Shown one piece after another: positions 20,067 through 28,876 of a stretch of DNA of 64,000 nucleotides (position 1 is its first letter; each line of letters begins with the position of its first letter). Below the pieces are notes generated by a model. It made no database searches. It had not been told where the DNA came from and saw only the letters and a list, made by a program, of their open reading frames with translations. The position numbers and the translations under genes are program-made. Source of the DNA: Oscillatoriales cyanobacterium (GTDB lineage Bacteria; Cyanobacteriota; Cyanobacteriia; Cyanobacteriales; Microcoleaceae); assembly GCA_004293365.1 (NCBI GenBank), contig RDYN01000007.1:35290-99289 (forward strand), read 5' to 3'.

Positions 20067-20134
20067 AGAAACCGGGTTTTTTACCGACTCTGCGGGCTAT
20101 AACGAACTATTTTCGTAAAAACCCGGTTTCTGGG
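20067..20134. repeat. Palindromic repeat AAACCGGGTTTTT...AAAAACCCGGTTT
   Basis: The inverted arms GAAACCGGGTTTTTTAC and GTAAAAACCCGGTTTC surround about 30 bases, just after the UbiA stop. A related copy with AAACCAGGTTTT / AAAAAACCTGGTTTCTGG lies at 28553-28622. Could act as a terminator; more likely a dispersed repeat of cyanobacterial type. Confidence 0.75.
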
Positions 20135-20182
20135 CCCCATGCTAAGTCCGAACAGTGCCATCTGCTACGGGCGATCGCACCT

Positions 20183-20455
20183 TCTATGTAAAGTTATATT
20201 ACACAAACAGAAACTTCGCATAAAAACTCCGACGCACCTCTGATAGATAAGTAGCGGCGGAAGTTCAGCGAGTTTAACCCACCCTCTATGTAAAGTTATA
20301 TTACACAAACAGAAACTTCGCATAAAAACTCCGACGCACCTCTGATAGATAAGTAGCGGCGGAAGTTCAGCGAGTTTGACCCACCCTCTGTGTAAAGTTA
20401 TATTACACAAACAGAAACTTCGCATAAAAACTCCGACGCACCTCTGATAGATAAA
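20183..20455. repeat. 102-bp tandem repeat, 2.7 copies
   Basis: The unit beginning TCTATGTAAAGTTATATTAC starts at 20183, 20285 and 20387 (exact 102-base period); copies differ at only a few bases. The third copy stops after GATAGATAA, about 35 bases before the start codon of the dual-protease gene. 102 is a multiple of three, so one reverse frame stays open and repeats a 34-residue peptide, but no start context or protein family supports it. Repeated AT-rich TTATATTAC blocks could carry promoter or regulator sites. Confidence 0.9.
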
Positions 20456-20491
20456 TGTCAGCCCAAATTATTGGATTAATCAAGGTGCACC

Positions 20492-23400
20492 ATGTCTAAT
20501 ATATCGATCGGCAATCTGAACGACAACTATATCTCGATCGACTTTGCGGGTAAAACAGACCCCATCGATACCTATCGTTTTAATCGGCTGAATCCGGGTA
20601 GCTTTCGAGTTACGGCGGTCGGATTTAGTTCCATTGTTGGGATGCAGCTTCTCGACACTCAGGGAAAAGTCGTCAAAGATATCGAAACCAACGGCACAAA
20701 TTCCGGCACTTTTAGCATCGATAATTTGGGCGCAACAAATTATGCACTAAAAATCTCTGCACCTTCGCGCGATACAAATTATCAAGTTACTTTAACCCCA
20801 GACGGAAAAGTCGATCCGCTGACAGGCTTAGGCGTTACCTCCGGTTTCTTCACTCCCGATTCAACTGGTCAAGTTGGTTTTGACTGGCTACATGACGGCG
20901 GCAATTATAAAGGTGAAGTTGCCATTTTTAGCGTACAAGGTATGGAGAACTTCGATCCTAATTCTGAGGAATTTATCAAAGAATCAGCAAGACGAGCTCT
21001 GACAAATTCTACCTTTGGTCACGTCGTAATTTCTGACTCCATAGAAGGTGCAAATCCGCTATTTAACGGCGGTTTAGGAGAGGAAAACTATAACGAGGGA
21101 CAGTACAGTGGCGCGAAAAAATTTGGGATGAAACCGGGAGATGCTTTTGCGGTGATGTTAGTACCAAATGGTACTGTGCGAGATATCTTTAACAATCCGG
21201 GTGCGGACGGTGACAAACGTCCGTTATTATCTTTATCTAGCCTGAATCCAGATGATGCTTTTTTGTTTGGTCAAATAGCAGATGTGACTGGCACCGGCAA
21301 GGCATTTGCGATGGAAGATCAGCGAGTCGATCGGGGTTCTGATAAAGATTACAACGATTTAGTTTTCAAGTTGACTGGTGCGACTGGTAAGGCTGTGTCG
21401 ATCGACAAAGTGATCGATAAGAGCAAAGATTGGACTAAACTCGATGGCGGCAAGAAATTGATCGAGTATGTCACTCCAACACCGCCTGTAGCGACAACGC
21501 CACCAGTTGTTGTACCGCCGACAACTCCGCCAGTTGTTGTACCGCCGACAACTCCGCCTGTAGCGACAACGCCACCAGTTGTTGTACCGCCGACAACACC
21601 TCCAGTTGTTGTACCGCCGACAATGCCGCCAGTTGCGACAACACCGCCTGCTGTTGTACCGCCAGTTGCGACAACACCGCCTGCTGTTGTACCGCCGACA
21701 ACGCCACCAGTTGAGACAACACCGCCTGCTGTTGTACCGCCGACAACACCGCCAGTTGCGACAACACCGCCAGTTGCGACAACACCGCCTGCTGTTGTAC
21801 CGCCGACAACACCGCCAGTTGTGACAACGCCACCAGTTGCGACAACACCGCCTGCTGTTGTACCGCCGACAACACCGCCAGTTGCGACAACACCGCCTGC
21901 TGTTGTACCGCCAGTTGCGACAACGCCACCTGCTGTTGTACCGCCAGTTGAGACAACACCGCCAGTTGCGACAACACCGCCTGCTGTTGTACCGCCAGTT
22001 GCGATCGCACCGCCTGTAAGAGTAAAACCTCCGATCGCCCCCCCAACTCCTTCACAACCACCTAAGATCGACCCAAAACTGCCTGTAATTGAACAACCGA
22101 TCGACACTGAAGCGCCTATCCCTATCAGTGTGGCGCCAACGGTCGATCGCACTTTTGTAGGCATCATCGATACTGGGTTTGCTGCGAAGAATCCCGATTT
22201 GGATTATTCTAAAGTGACCTTGGGGCGCGATCGCATCGACAAAGACAGCAACCCGTTGTTAAATGCTGGAGAAGGGAACGAACACGGCACGTTTAGCTGG
22301 GGTTTAGTAAGTGCAATTCAAGGGAATGATATCGGGATTGATGGCTATAACGATGGGGCGAATGTTTACCTAAGTCGGGCAATTGGTTCGGGGGAATGGG
22401 ATTTAGCTTTAACTGATTTTGTAAGTGAAGCGAAGGGACAAAAGAAGAAGAATGCGATCGCCCTTCTTCCCCTCGATTTAACTCAAAAGAATGCTGATGG
22501 AACCATTACCACTCGTTACGAGTTTACCAACCGAGAACGTGCAGCTTTGGAAAATGCACGTCAAAATGGGGTGCTGTTAGTTGTAGCGGCTGGTAATGAC
22601 GGCGGTGTGATGTCGGTTTTGGGTCAATCTTCTCAGGAGTTTGACAATATTATCACGGTTGGTTCGTCGGATGGTTTTGGGCGATCGGATTATTCGAGTT
22701 ACGGCTACGGTTTGGATATTTTAGTGCCCGGTGGTTCGATCGACAATCCTACATTATCGACGGTTGGTGATGATGTCGGTCAAATGTCGGGAACTTCGGC
22801 ATCCGCAGCTAAGGCGGCTGGGATGGCGTCTAAGGTTTGGGATAGCAATCCTGCTTTGAGTGTGACTCAGGTTATCGATATTTTGACTGGAAGTGCGATC
22901 GATTTAAAGGCGCCCGGATGGGATCAGGAAACGGGTTTTGGGGTGGTGAATTTCAATAAAGCTGTGGAAGTGGCGAAGGAAACAAAGCCGCAAAGTTACA
23001 CGCCTAGTCCTTTCTTGAGTCCGACTACTTGGGGTTTGGAAGGAAAAGTTACGCCTTGGGAAAGGGCGACTTATGACATCAAGATCGGAAATTTCACATC
23101 GATTATTTGGTCAAGCAATGGTGTGAATCTTCGTACTGGCACTAATTTGAGCGATCGCAGCGATGTGAATGTGGGATACAAAGGTCAAACTTTCACTTTC
23201 GATGCTTGGACTTACGGGGAAGCTGTCCCGGATCTCACCACACAAAAGCCAGATGCTTTGTGGTTTCGGACAAATTACAACGGCAAATCTTACTGGGTAC
23301 CGAGTGCATACACGAATGGCTACCCGCCTGGAGATCCACCCTTGCTACCTCCAGCCACTCCGAATCCCGTACAGCCAAATCCGAATCCCGTACAACCAAA

Positions 23401-24502
23401 TCCGAATCCCGTACAACCAAATCCGAATCCCGTACAGCCAAATCCTAATCCCGTACAACCGAATCCGAATCCTGTACAACCGCCTACTTCAATTAACCTC
23501 AACGGATACAATGTTGGTGGCAATTTCTATCCAGTTTTCCAGAATTCTCAAAGTACGCTGGGCAATCCGATTTCAGGTGTCATCAACTATAATGGTGCCA
23601 GCTATCAGCTATTTGATAAAGGGTCAATTATTAGCAGTAAAAATGGAACTTTCCCGCTTTATGGTGCTATCCGTCAGGAATTCTTGAAAACAGGTGGATT
23701 GGATGGCTGGTTGGGTGCTCCGAAGAGTGCGGAAAAGGGGTTGGGGAATGGGAATATCATCCAATACTTTGATAAGGGCTACATCTACTGGAATGGTGGT
23801 AAGGCGACGGCTTATGAAACTTCAACTGTTACTCCTAAGATAACACCCCCACCTTCTACGCCTAAACCTATCAATGGTTTACCAACTAGCCCACAACAAG
23901 CAGAGCCTTTCTTTAAGATTGAGTACGCAGGAAAGTATAATTCAGGCCCTTATAAACCTTCTGGTTGGGCTAACTGTGGCCCTGCAAGTTTGGCTATGGT
24001 ATTGGCAACACTGGGACTAGAACCAAGTGGAATTAGCACTGAAACAAGTATCGATAGGGCACGCTACCTGATGCTCAAGGACGATCCTAATTTTCCTAAA
24101 ACACAGCGTGAAGGTGTTACGGTGGTTGATGCTGACTGGAAAATAACTACCTGGCCAGAACTTCAAAAAGGTATATTCAATTCAGGTGCAACACCTGAAG
24201 ATGTCGAAACGTGGGAGGGTCTGGATCAAAAAATTGCTCAAGGCAAACCAGTTATTACAAATGGATGGTATGGCCCAAATTGGCGTCAACAGTTTCCTTC
24301 TTATGGACTAACTGCTGGTACAGTAGATCCAGCCGGTGTTTGGCATATTAATGCAATTCTCGGAAAAACATCAGATGGTAAGTACATTGTTGCTGACCCT
24401 CAGTACGATGGAGGGCCTGTCGCAATGACCAAGCAGCAGCTTGCTGTCTACTTCATAAAAGATGGCGGAAATCCTGTGGGTCTTGCGTTTGCAAAGAGCT
24501 AG
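20492..24502 (+). CDS. Multidomain protein with subtilisin (S8) and C39-like cysteine protease domains
   Basis: 1336 residues. Domains in order: a PPC-like beta domain (1-105); a DUF4114-like domain (about 210-300, ending [20 protein letters not shown]); a [13 protein letters not shown] proline-rich linker (328-510); a subtilisin-like domain (550-815) with D560 (IIDTGF), H598 (NEHGTF) and S769 (SGTSAS); an NPNPVQP linker (about 955-990); an LGFP-like region (1005-1105); and a C39/papain-like domain (1130-1330) with C1162 ([11 protein letters not shown]), H1285 (GVWHIN) and D1302 (VADPQYDGG). All catalytic residues of both proteases are present. No classical signal peptide is seen, although the PPC/DUF4114 make-up suggests export, perhaps by type I secretion. 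The proline linkers are low-complexity DNA that creates long false frames on the other strand. Substrates unknown. Confidence 0.88.
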   Translation: MSNISIGNLNDNYISIDFAGKTDPIDTYRFNRLNPGSFRVTAVGFSSIVGMQLLDTQGKVVKDIETNGTNSGTFSIDNLGATNYALKISAPSRDTNYQVTLTPDGKVDPLTGLGVTSGFFTPDSTGQVGFDWLHDGGNYKGEVAIFSVQGMENFDPNSEEFIKESARRALTNSTFGHVVISDSIEGANPLFNGGLGEENYNEGQYSGAKKFGMKPGDAFAVMLVPNGTVRDIFNNPGADGDKRPLLSLSSLNPDDAFLFGQIADVTGTGKAFAMEDQRVDRGSDKDYNDLVFKLTGATGKAVSIDKVIDKSKDWTKLDGGKKLIEYVTPTPPVATTPPVVVPPTTPPVVVPPTTPPVATTPPVVVPPTTPPVVVPPTMPPVATTPPAVVPPVATTPPAVVPPTTPPVETTPPAVVPPTTPPVATTPPVATTPPAVVPPTTPPVVTTPPVATTPPAVVPPTTPPVATTPPAVVPPVATTPPAVVPPVETTPPVATTPPAVVPPVAIAPPVRVKPPIAPPTPSQPPKIDPKLPVIEQPIDTEAPIPISVAPTVDRTFVGIIDTGFAAKNPDLDYSKVTLGRDRIDKDSNPLLNAGEGNEHGTFSWGLVSAIQGNDIGIDGYNDGANVYLSRAIGSGEWDLALTDFVSEAKGQKKKNAIALLPLDLTQKNADGTITTRYEFTNRERAALENARQNGVLLVVAAGNDGGVMSVLGQSSQEFDNIITVGSSDGFGRSDYSSYGYGLDILVPGGSIDNPTLSTVGDDVGQMSGTSASAAKAAGMASKVWDSNPALSVTQVIDILTGSAIDLKAPGWDQETGFGVVNFNKAVEVAKETKPQSYTPSPFLSPTTWGLEGKVTPWERATYDIKIGNFTSIIWSSNGVNLRTGTNLSDRSDVNVGYKGQTFTFDAWTYGEAVPDLTTQKPDALWFRTNYNGKSYWVPSAYTNGYPPGDPPLLPPATPNPVQPNPNPVQPNPNPVQPNPNPVQPNPNPVQPNPNPVQPPTSINLNGYNVGGNFYPVFQNSQSTLGNPISGVINYNGASYQLFDKGSIISSKNGTFPLYGAIRQEFLKTGGLDGWLGAPKSAEKGLGNGNIIQYFDKGYIYWNGGKATAYETSTVTPKITPPPSTPKPINGLPTSPQQAEPFFKIEYAGKYNSGPYKPSGWANCGPASLAMVLATLGLEPSGISTETSIDRARYLMLKDDPNFPKTQREGVTVVDADWKITTWPELQKGIFNSGATPEDVETWEGLDQKIAQGKPVITNGWYGPNWRQQFPSYGLTAGTVDPAGVWHINAILGKTSDGKYIVADPQYDGGPVAMTKQQLAVYFIKDGGNPVGLAFAKS

Positions 24503-24528
24503 GAAAAAACATCATTCATCAAACGAAT

Positions 24529-24676
24529 GATCGCCCTTTCTCACCCTGATTCAGAAGGGCGATCGCCCATAATTCATCAAACGAGCGAGATCCCTTCTGA
24601 CATCCGCGTTAATCTGCGTCCATCTGCGGTAAAAAAAGAGCGATCGCCCTTTCTAATAATTCAGAAAGGCGATCGC
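24529..24676. terminator. Two HIP1-rich hairpins after the dual-protease gene
   Basis: The first inverted repeat (24529-24564) pairs GATCGCCCTT with AAGGGCGATC; the second (24640-24676) pairs GCGATCGCC...CTTTCT with AGAAAG...GCGATCGC. Between them is an ATCCGCGTTAATCTGCGTCC-type repeat also found near 63490. No gene here. The hairpins could stop transcription before the small-gene island, but there is no clear T-run. Confidence 0.5.
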
Positions 24677-24704
24677 CCTTATTTTGCATTCAACTAACAA
24701 AAAA

Positions 24705-24733
24705 TTGTCAGTTCAGCCAATAATTGCTAAAAT
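24705..24733 (+). promoter_or_regulatory. Sigma70-type promoter of the MazEF-like pair
   Basis: TTGTCA (24705-24710), a 17-base spacer and TAAAAT (24728-24733) lie 28 bases before the antitoxin start codon. This is a good match to the bacterial -35/-10 pattern; it has not been tested. Confidence 0.55.
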
Positions 24734-24761
24734 GACCGCAAAATACTATTCTGATTAGCCA

Positions 24762-24983
24762 ATGAGCAACATCTCTATCAGCTTGCCAGATGAATTACTC
24801 ACATACGTCAATCAAAAAGCGCCAAACCCCAGTGCTTTGATAGAAGCTCTCTTAAAACAATGGCGAAAAGAACAAGAAAACCAAGCTTTAGCAGAAGCTT
24901 GCAAGCTAATTGACGAACTAGATTTAGGATGGGATGAGGAATGGCAAGCTCAAGCGATTACCGACTGGGAAGTATCTGGATAG
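24762..24983 (+). CDS. Antitoxin, ribbon-helix-helix/MazE-like
   Basis: 73 residues. The N-terminus SNISISLPDELLTYVNQKA is a typical beta strand plus helix of ribbon-helix-helix DNA-binding antitoxins. The acidic, Trp-rich C-terminus (IDELDLGWDEEWQAQAITDW) should wrap around and block the toxin. It should bind its own promoter together with the toxin. The gene overlaps the MazF-like toxin gene by 43 bases, a common form of translational coupling in these modules. Confidence 0.85.
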   Translation: MSNISISLPDELLTYVNQKAPNPSALIEALLKQWRKEQENQALAEACKLIDELDLGWDEEWQAQAITDWEVSG

Positions 24984-25303
24984 CTAGATTCGATCCGTCA
25001 GTAGGAACAGAAATACGCAAAACGCGGCCTGCGTTAGTCATTTCTGGTACGCTGTTCAACGAGCGGCGCAGCAAAGTGACTGTTTTGCCATTTACCTCAG
25101 CTCGTCCTCACGATCCTCGGATTTCTGCTGCTGTGATATTTGTACCTGCATCCCCACAAAATGGTTTAAACGCAGACAGTTTGCTAGTCTGTGTTGACCC
25201 AATGACTTTCGACAAAACTAGATTAGTACAACAAGTCGGTCAACTCGAATCAGAACTGCTTTCCCAAGCTCAAGAGATTTTGCAGCGCTATCTGGAATTA
25301 TAG
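24941..25303 (+). CDS. MazF/PemK-family endoribonuclease toxin
   Basis: 120 residues of the MazF/PemK/CcdB fold. MazF toxins cut mRNA at short sequences and halt growth. Family motifs: RLGSIWIARFDPSVGTEIRKTRPALVIS with the conserved GxEixKtRPalVis block, VTVLPFTSA, and a C-terminal VDPMTFDKTRL that matches the usual Q(I/V)RxxdxxRL segment. The start at 24941 lies inside the antitoxin gene. The cleavage sequence cannot be predicted. Confidence 0.9.
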   Translation: MASSSDYRLGSIWIARFDPSVGTEIRKTRPALVISGTLFNERRSKVTVLPFTSARPHDPRISAAVIFVPASPQNGLNADSLLVCVDPMTFDKTRLVQQVGQLESELLSQAQEILQRYLEL

Positions 25304-25338
25304 CGATCGCCCGACGCTAACTCTCACCAAAAATAAAA

Positions 25339-25376
25339 GCGAGATCCATTTTGGATAGTTCCAAAATGGATCTCGC
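25339..25376. terminator. Perfect 17-bp stem palindrome
   Basis: GCGAGATCCATTTTGGA, a 4-base loop TAGT, then the exact reverse complement TCCAAAATGGATCTCGC. It sits between the toxin stop and the GIY-YIG gene. No T-run follows, so it may be a processing or repeat element, not an intrinsic terminator. Confidence 0.55.
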
Positions 25377-25420
25377 CTCTACTTGTAGGATGGAATAACC
25401 GCTTCCATCTCCCAATTTCC

Positions 25421-25789
25421 ATGACCACCCCCATCCAGCAAGAAGCCCGCCAAATTCTCGATAATCTCGCCTTTACCCCCTTCGATAGATGCAATCCCCT
25501 CAGCCGCGACTTCGACACCATTCCTGCTAAAGTTGGTTTGTACGCCTTTCGACATCGCACCGAAGGATTGCTCTACATCGGCAAAGCCAAGAACCTCCGC
25601 GATCGACTGCGAGGCGGTCACAAAGCCTTTCTCTGGGGCTGGCTCGATCGCTACGATCCAGATGATGTGAGGATCGCCTTCGTTACCCTCAACCAATGGC
25701 AAAAACCAGGGTTATTATATGAATTAGAAACCCTCATCCTGCAAGCTACAAATCCTCCCTATAACGTTAAAATTCCCATAGAACAATGA
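25421..25789 (+). CDS. GIY-YIG domain protein
   Basis: 122 residues. The core at about 38-100 fits the GIY-YIG nuclease fold: VGLYAFRHRTEGLLYIGKAKNLRDRLRGGH with GLY in place of GIY, YIG intact, and the catalytic-type Arg in NLRDRL. The later Glu (ELETLILQATNPPYN) matches the metal-binding position followed by the NPPYN end seen in UvrC-like and stand-alone members. It may cut DNA; the target is unknown. Its stop overlaps the next start by four bases (ATGA). Confidence 0.87.
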   Translation: MTTPIQQEARQILDNLAFTPFDRCNPLSRDFDTIPAKVGLYAFRHRTEGLLYIGKAKNLRDRLRGGHKAFLWGWLDRYDPDDVRIAFVTLNQWQKPGLLYELETLILQATNPPYNVKIPIEQ

Positions 25790-26031
25790 CTCAGACCCTC
25801 AACATCCAACACTTGCCACCAGAAGCTATTCATTCGCTGATGACCCATTTGCCTGACTATGTGAAAGTCGCTCTGATGGCAAAAGCTACGCAACTAGAAT
25901 GCTCTCTCGAAGCTGCGATCGAAATGGCGATCGCAAGTTTTCTAGACTCAGAAGCTTTCAGCTTTGAAGATTGCCTATTATCACAACGTCTTCAGGAATC
26001 AGAACTGGTAGAATCTCCGCAAAGTAAATAG
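25786..26031 (+). CDS. Hypothetical protein, coupled to GIY-YIG gene
   Basis: 81 residues, family not recognised. Two amphipathic helical stretches (EAIHSLMTHLPDYVKVALMAKA and CSLEAAIEMAIASFL) are followed by an acidic C-terminus. The size and layout resemble small antitoxin-like or helix-bundle regulators. The ATGA overlap with the GIY-YIG gene strongly suggests co-translation, so a link to the nuclease is plausible but unproven. Confidence 0.7.
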   Translation: MTQTLNIQHLPPEAIHSLMTHLPDYVKVALMAKATQLECSLEAAIEMAIASFLDSEAFSFEDCLLSQRLQESELVESPQSK

Positions 26032-26152
26032 AATGCGCCCTTTTGGAATTATCCGCAAAGTGCGATCGCTTATCGATCTAATATAAAAAATACTTGATTA
26101 AGTAAATTACCTTTAGCGTAAAATCTATAGCGTACATCTCACACAAGTAAAC

Positions 26153-26494
26153 ATGGCAAAACTGCCTGTAGAAGTTGCCGAAACCATCTGGAACCTAAAA
26201 CGGCAATTATTGGATATTATCGATGATGCTACAGCAGCAGAATATACTCTCTTTGAGCAATTCGGAGAAACCGACAGAACAATGGACTATTTAGAGCAGC
26301 TAAAAAACGTAGCACAGCAAGCCGATGAGCGATTTTCCCAGTTTTCCCTATTGCAACGACGCTTAGCTAATGCACAACCCACAGCAACTTCTGATATGCT
26401 AAGATTAGTCACAGAAGTAATTGCTTATACCCAAGCCAGACTTCCCGCATGGGAACGCAGCATTGAAGAAATTAAGATTGAGTGGAGATTATGA
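26153..26494 (+). CDS. Hypothetical all-helical protein
   Basis: 113 residues, not recognised. Nearly all of it is predicted helical: EVAETIWNLKRQLLDIIDDA, MDYLEQLKNVAQQADERFSQFSLLQRRL and VTEVIAYTQARLPAWERSIEE. No signal peptide, membrane helix or cysteine. It shares an ATGA overlap with the next gene and so forms a two-gene unit. An AT-rich upstream stretch with TAAAAT (near 26118) could be its promoter. Confidence 0.7.
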   Translation: MAKLPVEVAETIWNLKRQLLDIIDDATAAEYTLFEQFGETDRTMDYLEQLKNVAQQADERFSQFSLLQRRLANAQPTATSDMLRLVTEVIAYTQARLPAWERSIEEIKIEWRL

Positions 26495-26676
26495 TGAACG
26501 AACCAGGATATATACCGCCCCCAGATGTCGATCGGCGACTCCTTGCCAACTTGCGTCGAAGTCGCTTGGAAATGGAAGAATTAGGTTGGAAATTAGAAGA
26601 AGTTATTGCCAAATTAGACGAAGAACACCGCCAAATTCAACAGAAACGGTTACAAACACTTCTCAACAGTCAGTAG
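26491..26676 (+). CDS. Hypothetical small protein
   Basis: 61 residues starting MMNEPGYIPPPDVDRRLLAN and then a coiled-coil-like helix (SRLEMEELGWKLEEVIAKLDEEHRQIQQKR). ATG at 26491 overlaps the upstream stop; a second ATG follows at once, and a GTG three codons earlier is less likely. Function unknown; probably a partner of the preceding helical protein. Confidence 0.65.
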   Translation: MMNEPGYIPPPDVDRRLLANLRRSRLEMEELGWKLEEVIAKLDEEHRQIQQKRLQTLLNSQ

Positions 26677-26696
26677 TTATGATATGTTGACTTAAT

Positions 26697-26742
26697 AAAG
26701 GCGAGGACTTTTTATTTGCAATGAATTCGCGATCGCCTTTTT
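26697..26742. terminator. Possible terminator GGCGA...TCGCCTTTTTT
   Basis: AAAGGCGA and TCGCCTTTTTT can pair around a 28-base loop after the two-gene unit, with a T-run at the 3' side. The large loop makes it a weak case. Confidence 0.35.
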
Positions 26743-26874
26743 TGGGACAAGAAAAAGGATCTCGCTTAATTATTACCTATAATTCTGATTAACCTATCCC
26801 TGAGACATTAGACATCCAAATGTTGAAGCCTTCGCAGTTTTTTGATAATCAGTTTCTTATCAAGAGTCGTAAAA

Positions 26875-27084
26875 CTATAACTCGTCATACTCAGCATCCT
26901 CTGGGTTATCCCAAATTTTAGCAAAAGCTGCTTCCGAGAGTTTAGTCGCACTATAAGTTAGAAAACTATCTTCACTTCGAGTTAATAGGAAGTCGAGGAA
27001 ATCTTCTAATACCGTAATTTTATCGGGCGGTAAGCTACGAATTTTTTCTATCAGCTTGGTTTCGGGACTTTTAGCGATACTCAT
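26875..27084 (-). CDS. DUF2281-like / VapB-type small protein
   Basis: 69 residues from MSIAKSPETKLIEKIRSLP. The block EKIRSLPPDKITVLEDFLDFLL matches the DUF2281-type antitoxin start, and the acidic C-terminus (IWDNPEDAEYDEL) fits an antitoxin tail. Start 27084 is chosen because AAGG and GAGA lie just upstream; the frame extends 12 codons further into the preceding gene. No toxin gene follows it, so it may be an orphan antitoxin. It is 14 bases after the stop of the gene upstream. Confidence 0.7.
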   Translation of the reverse strand: MSIAKSPETKLIEKIRSLPPDKITVLEDFLDFLLTRSEDSFLTYSATKLSEAAFAKIWDNPEDAEYDEL

Positions 27085-27098
27085 GTTCTCTAACCTTT

Positions 27099-27341
27099 TT
27101 ATTGAAAAAACAACACACATTCTTCTAAACCTAATTCTGCCAATTCCTGTAACTCTGTATCTTCTGCATAAACTTCCGCATAAAGCATCGCCGATTCTTC
27201 CAACTGCTGGGCTTCTAGCGCTAACTGCAACCGTTGAATCGCTATTCTCACCAATTCACTAGGATCTTTAAATCCATAGTTTTGACAGAGTTCTAAAAAA
27301 CTTATCTGAGATTCATCTAGTGTAAATGTTTGCTCTTTCAT
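27099..27341 (-). CDS. Small ribbon-helix-helix-like protein
   Basis: 80 residues. TFTLDESQISFLELCQNYGFKDPSELVRIAIQRLQ has the strand-helix-turn-helix pattern of small ribbon-helix-helix DNA-binding proteins, and the rest is acidic (EVYAEDTELQELAELGLEE). It may be an autoregulating antitoxin or transcription factor. It forms a two-gene unit with the DUF2281-like gene. Neither has an obvious toxin partner nearby on this strand. Confidence 0.65.
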   Translation of the reverse strand: MKEQTFTLDESQISFLELCQNYGFKDPSELVRIAIQRLQLALEAQQLEESAMLYAEVYAEDTELQELAELGLEECVLFFQ

Positions 27342-27476
27342 GTTAAAAATACTAGGAACCTTACTTTAGTTGTTTAAAAAGCTTTGTTTAGGATGCAACT
27401 ATTTTTATGATAACATACCTTCGCAGCTCCTGCAAAAAAACTAGGAAATATCAATAACACCCTATTACCAGAAACT

Positions 27477-27974
27477 ATGAGAAAAACCATCATTGGCATC
27501 ATCGGCCCCGGCGATAGTGCCACATCAAAAGACTTAGAAAATGCCTATCAACTCGGACAACTCATCGCCGAAGCAGGATGGATATTGCTAACTGGCGGCA
27601 GAAATGTCGGCGTGATGGATGCCGCCAACAAAGGCGCAAAATCAGCTAACGGTTTAACAATCGGTATTCTTCCGGGGAACGACACTCGCGGCATTTCCGA
27701 AGCTGTAGATATTGCCATTGTTACCGATATGGGAAATGCCAGAAATAACATTAACATTCTGTCTTCAGATGTCATAATTGCCTGCGGTATGGGCACCGGC
27801 ACTGCTTCGGAAATTGCCCTCGCCCTCAAAGCTCACAAGCAAGTTATCTTGTTAAATGACAGCGCCGAAAGTCAAGTTTTCTTTAAAAGCTTGGGCAATT
27901 TTAACATTTTTGTGGTAAACAATGCTGTAGAGGCTATGAATCAAGCTCGCGAAATCCTAGCAAATCCCAGATGA
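27477..27974 (+). CDS. LOG-family / TIGR00725-type protein
   Basis: 165 residues with a Rossmann-like fold: KTIIGIIGPGDSA at the N-terminus, then ILLTGGRNVGVMDAANKGAKS, and IIACGMGTGTASEIALALKAHK with the GxGTxxE motif of lysine-decarboxylase-like/LOG proteins. LOG enzymes release cytokinin-type bases from nucleotides; in this short subfamily the true substrate is unclear. It overlaps the next gene by ATGA, so the two should be co-expressed, although no functional link is obvious. Confidence 0.85.
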   Translation: MRKTIIGIIGPGDSATSKDLENAYQLGQLIAEAGWILLTGGRNVGVMDAANKGAKSANGLTIGILPGNDTRGISEAVDIAIVTDMGNARNNINILSSDVIIACGMGTGTASEIALALKAHKQVILLNDSAESQVFFKSLGNFNIFVVNNAVEAMNQAREILANPR

Positions 27975-28513
27975 AATCCCAGATGAGACTAAGCAAATTC
28001 AACTTTTGTGCGATCGCAATTTTTCTAACTTTGGGGATATTCGGCAGTACCAAAGCAGACGGAGGAATTGCACAGTTCAATTTCAGCAACAAATCCACTC
28101 AAACTTTAGCACAAACCCTCCCTCCTCCTCCGCCTCCTGCTCCTGCCAAATTGCCTGTCACCGAACAAGAAGGCCCGCCGATTACTAGCGAATCAGTGCC
28201 GGATCAAATAGCTTTAGCAGCCCATTTGCAGACTATCAAAGCTAGAATGTTCGGTGCTTACTGGTGTCCTCACTGTCACGCGCAACAAGAACTTTTCGGC
28301 CAACCAGCATTTACCGCGATTACTTACATCGAGTGCGATCCTAGAGGTAAAGATGCTCAACCAGATTTGTGCAGAGCAGCCAAGATTCAAGCTTATCCCA
28401 CTTGGGAAATTCGCGGTAAATATTACACCGGTAGGCTATCTTTGGAAAAAATTGCTATCTTATCGGGTTATAAAGGCAGCAGGAATTTTCTGCCACAAGT
28501 TCCCTCTCCTTAA
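27971..28513 (+). CDS. Exported thioredoxin-like protein with CPHC motif
   Basis: 180 residues. An N-terminal hydrophobic segment (about 8-25, FNFCAIAIFLTLGIFGST) acts as signal peptide or anchor, followed by a short proline linker (LPPPPPPAP). The thioredoxin-like domain (85-175) has the redox motif AYWCPHCHAQ and further cysteines in ECDPRGKDAQPDLCRAAKIQ, then the cis-proline YPTW. It matches the C-terminal thioredoxin domain usually fused to VKOR in cyanobacteria, but here the VKOR part is absent. It probably oxidises or shuffles disulfides in the periplasm or thylakoid lumen. Confidence 0.85.
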   Translation: MKSQMRLSKFNFCAIAIFLTLGIFGSTKADGGIAQFNFSNKSTQTLAQTLPPPPPPAPAKLPVTEQEGPPITSESVPDQIALAAHLQTIKARMFGAYWCPHCHAQQELFGQPAFTAITYIECDPRGKDAQPDLCRAAKIQAYPTWEIRGKYYTGRLSLEKIAILSGYKGSRNFLPQVPSP

Positions 28514-28552
28514 ATATATCTAAATTAGTTGGCGATCGCACTCACAGACTAA

Positions 28553-28853
28553 TAAACCAGGTTTTGGAAGTGAGATTGACAGTTTTGGGCAATTTTTTAG
28601 TTAAAAAACCTGGTTTCTGGCCACCCGTGCGTCTAGGAGTATAAATGTAATGTCCTGAGGAGACACCTAAATTTATGACTTTACGGTAGCATTAGCAGCG
28701 ACTCTGGCGGTAGGTTTTTGGTTTGTAGTGAGGACTTTAGTCCTCTCTTGGATGCGGACTAAAGTCCTCACTACAAACCTGCGGTAGCTTTTTGGTTTGT
28801 AGTGAGGACTTTAGTCCTCTGATTTATGCGGACTAAAGTCCTCACTACAAACC
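28553..28853. repeat. Spacer with three palindromic repeats
   Basis: The first (28553-28622) has arms AAACCAGGTTTT and AAAAAACCTGGTTT. Two further near-identical 60-base palindromes, GGTTTGTAGTGAGGACTTTA ... ending in CTCACTACAAACC, lie at 28720-28779 and 28794-28853. They belong to a family found at five places in the window. No gene in this spacer, which lies between convergent genes. Confidence 0.85.
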
Positions 28854-28876
28854 TATTTTGGGATTAGTTTTTAGTC

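Noticed and set aside
20165..20425. Reverse frame with a 34-residue repeated peptide
   Set aside because: It arises because the 102-base repeat is a multiple of three; no family features and no ribosome site.
21349..22167. Long reverse frames with GGVVATGG or VLSQLAV repeats
   Set aside because: Antisense of the proline-rich linker of the dual-protease gene; composition bias keeps all frames open.
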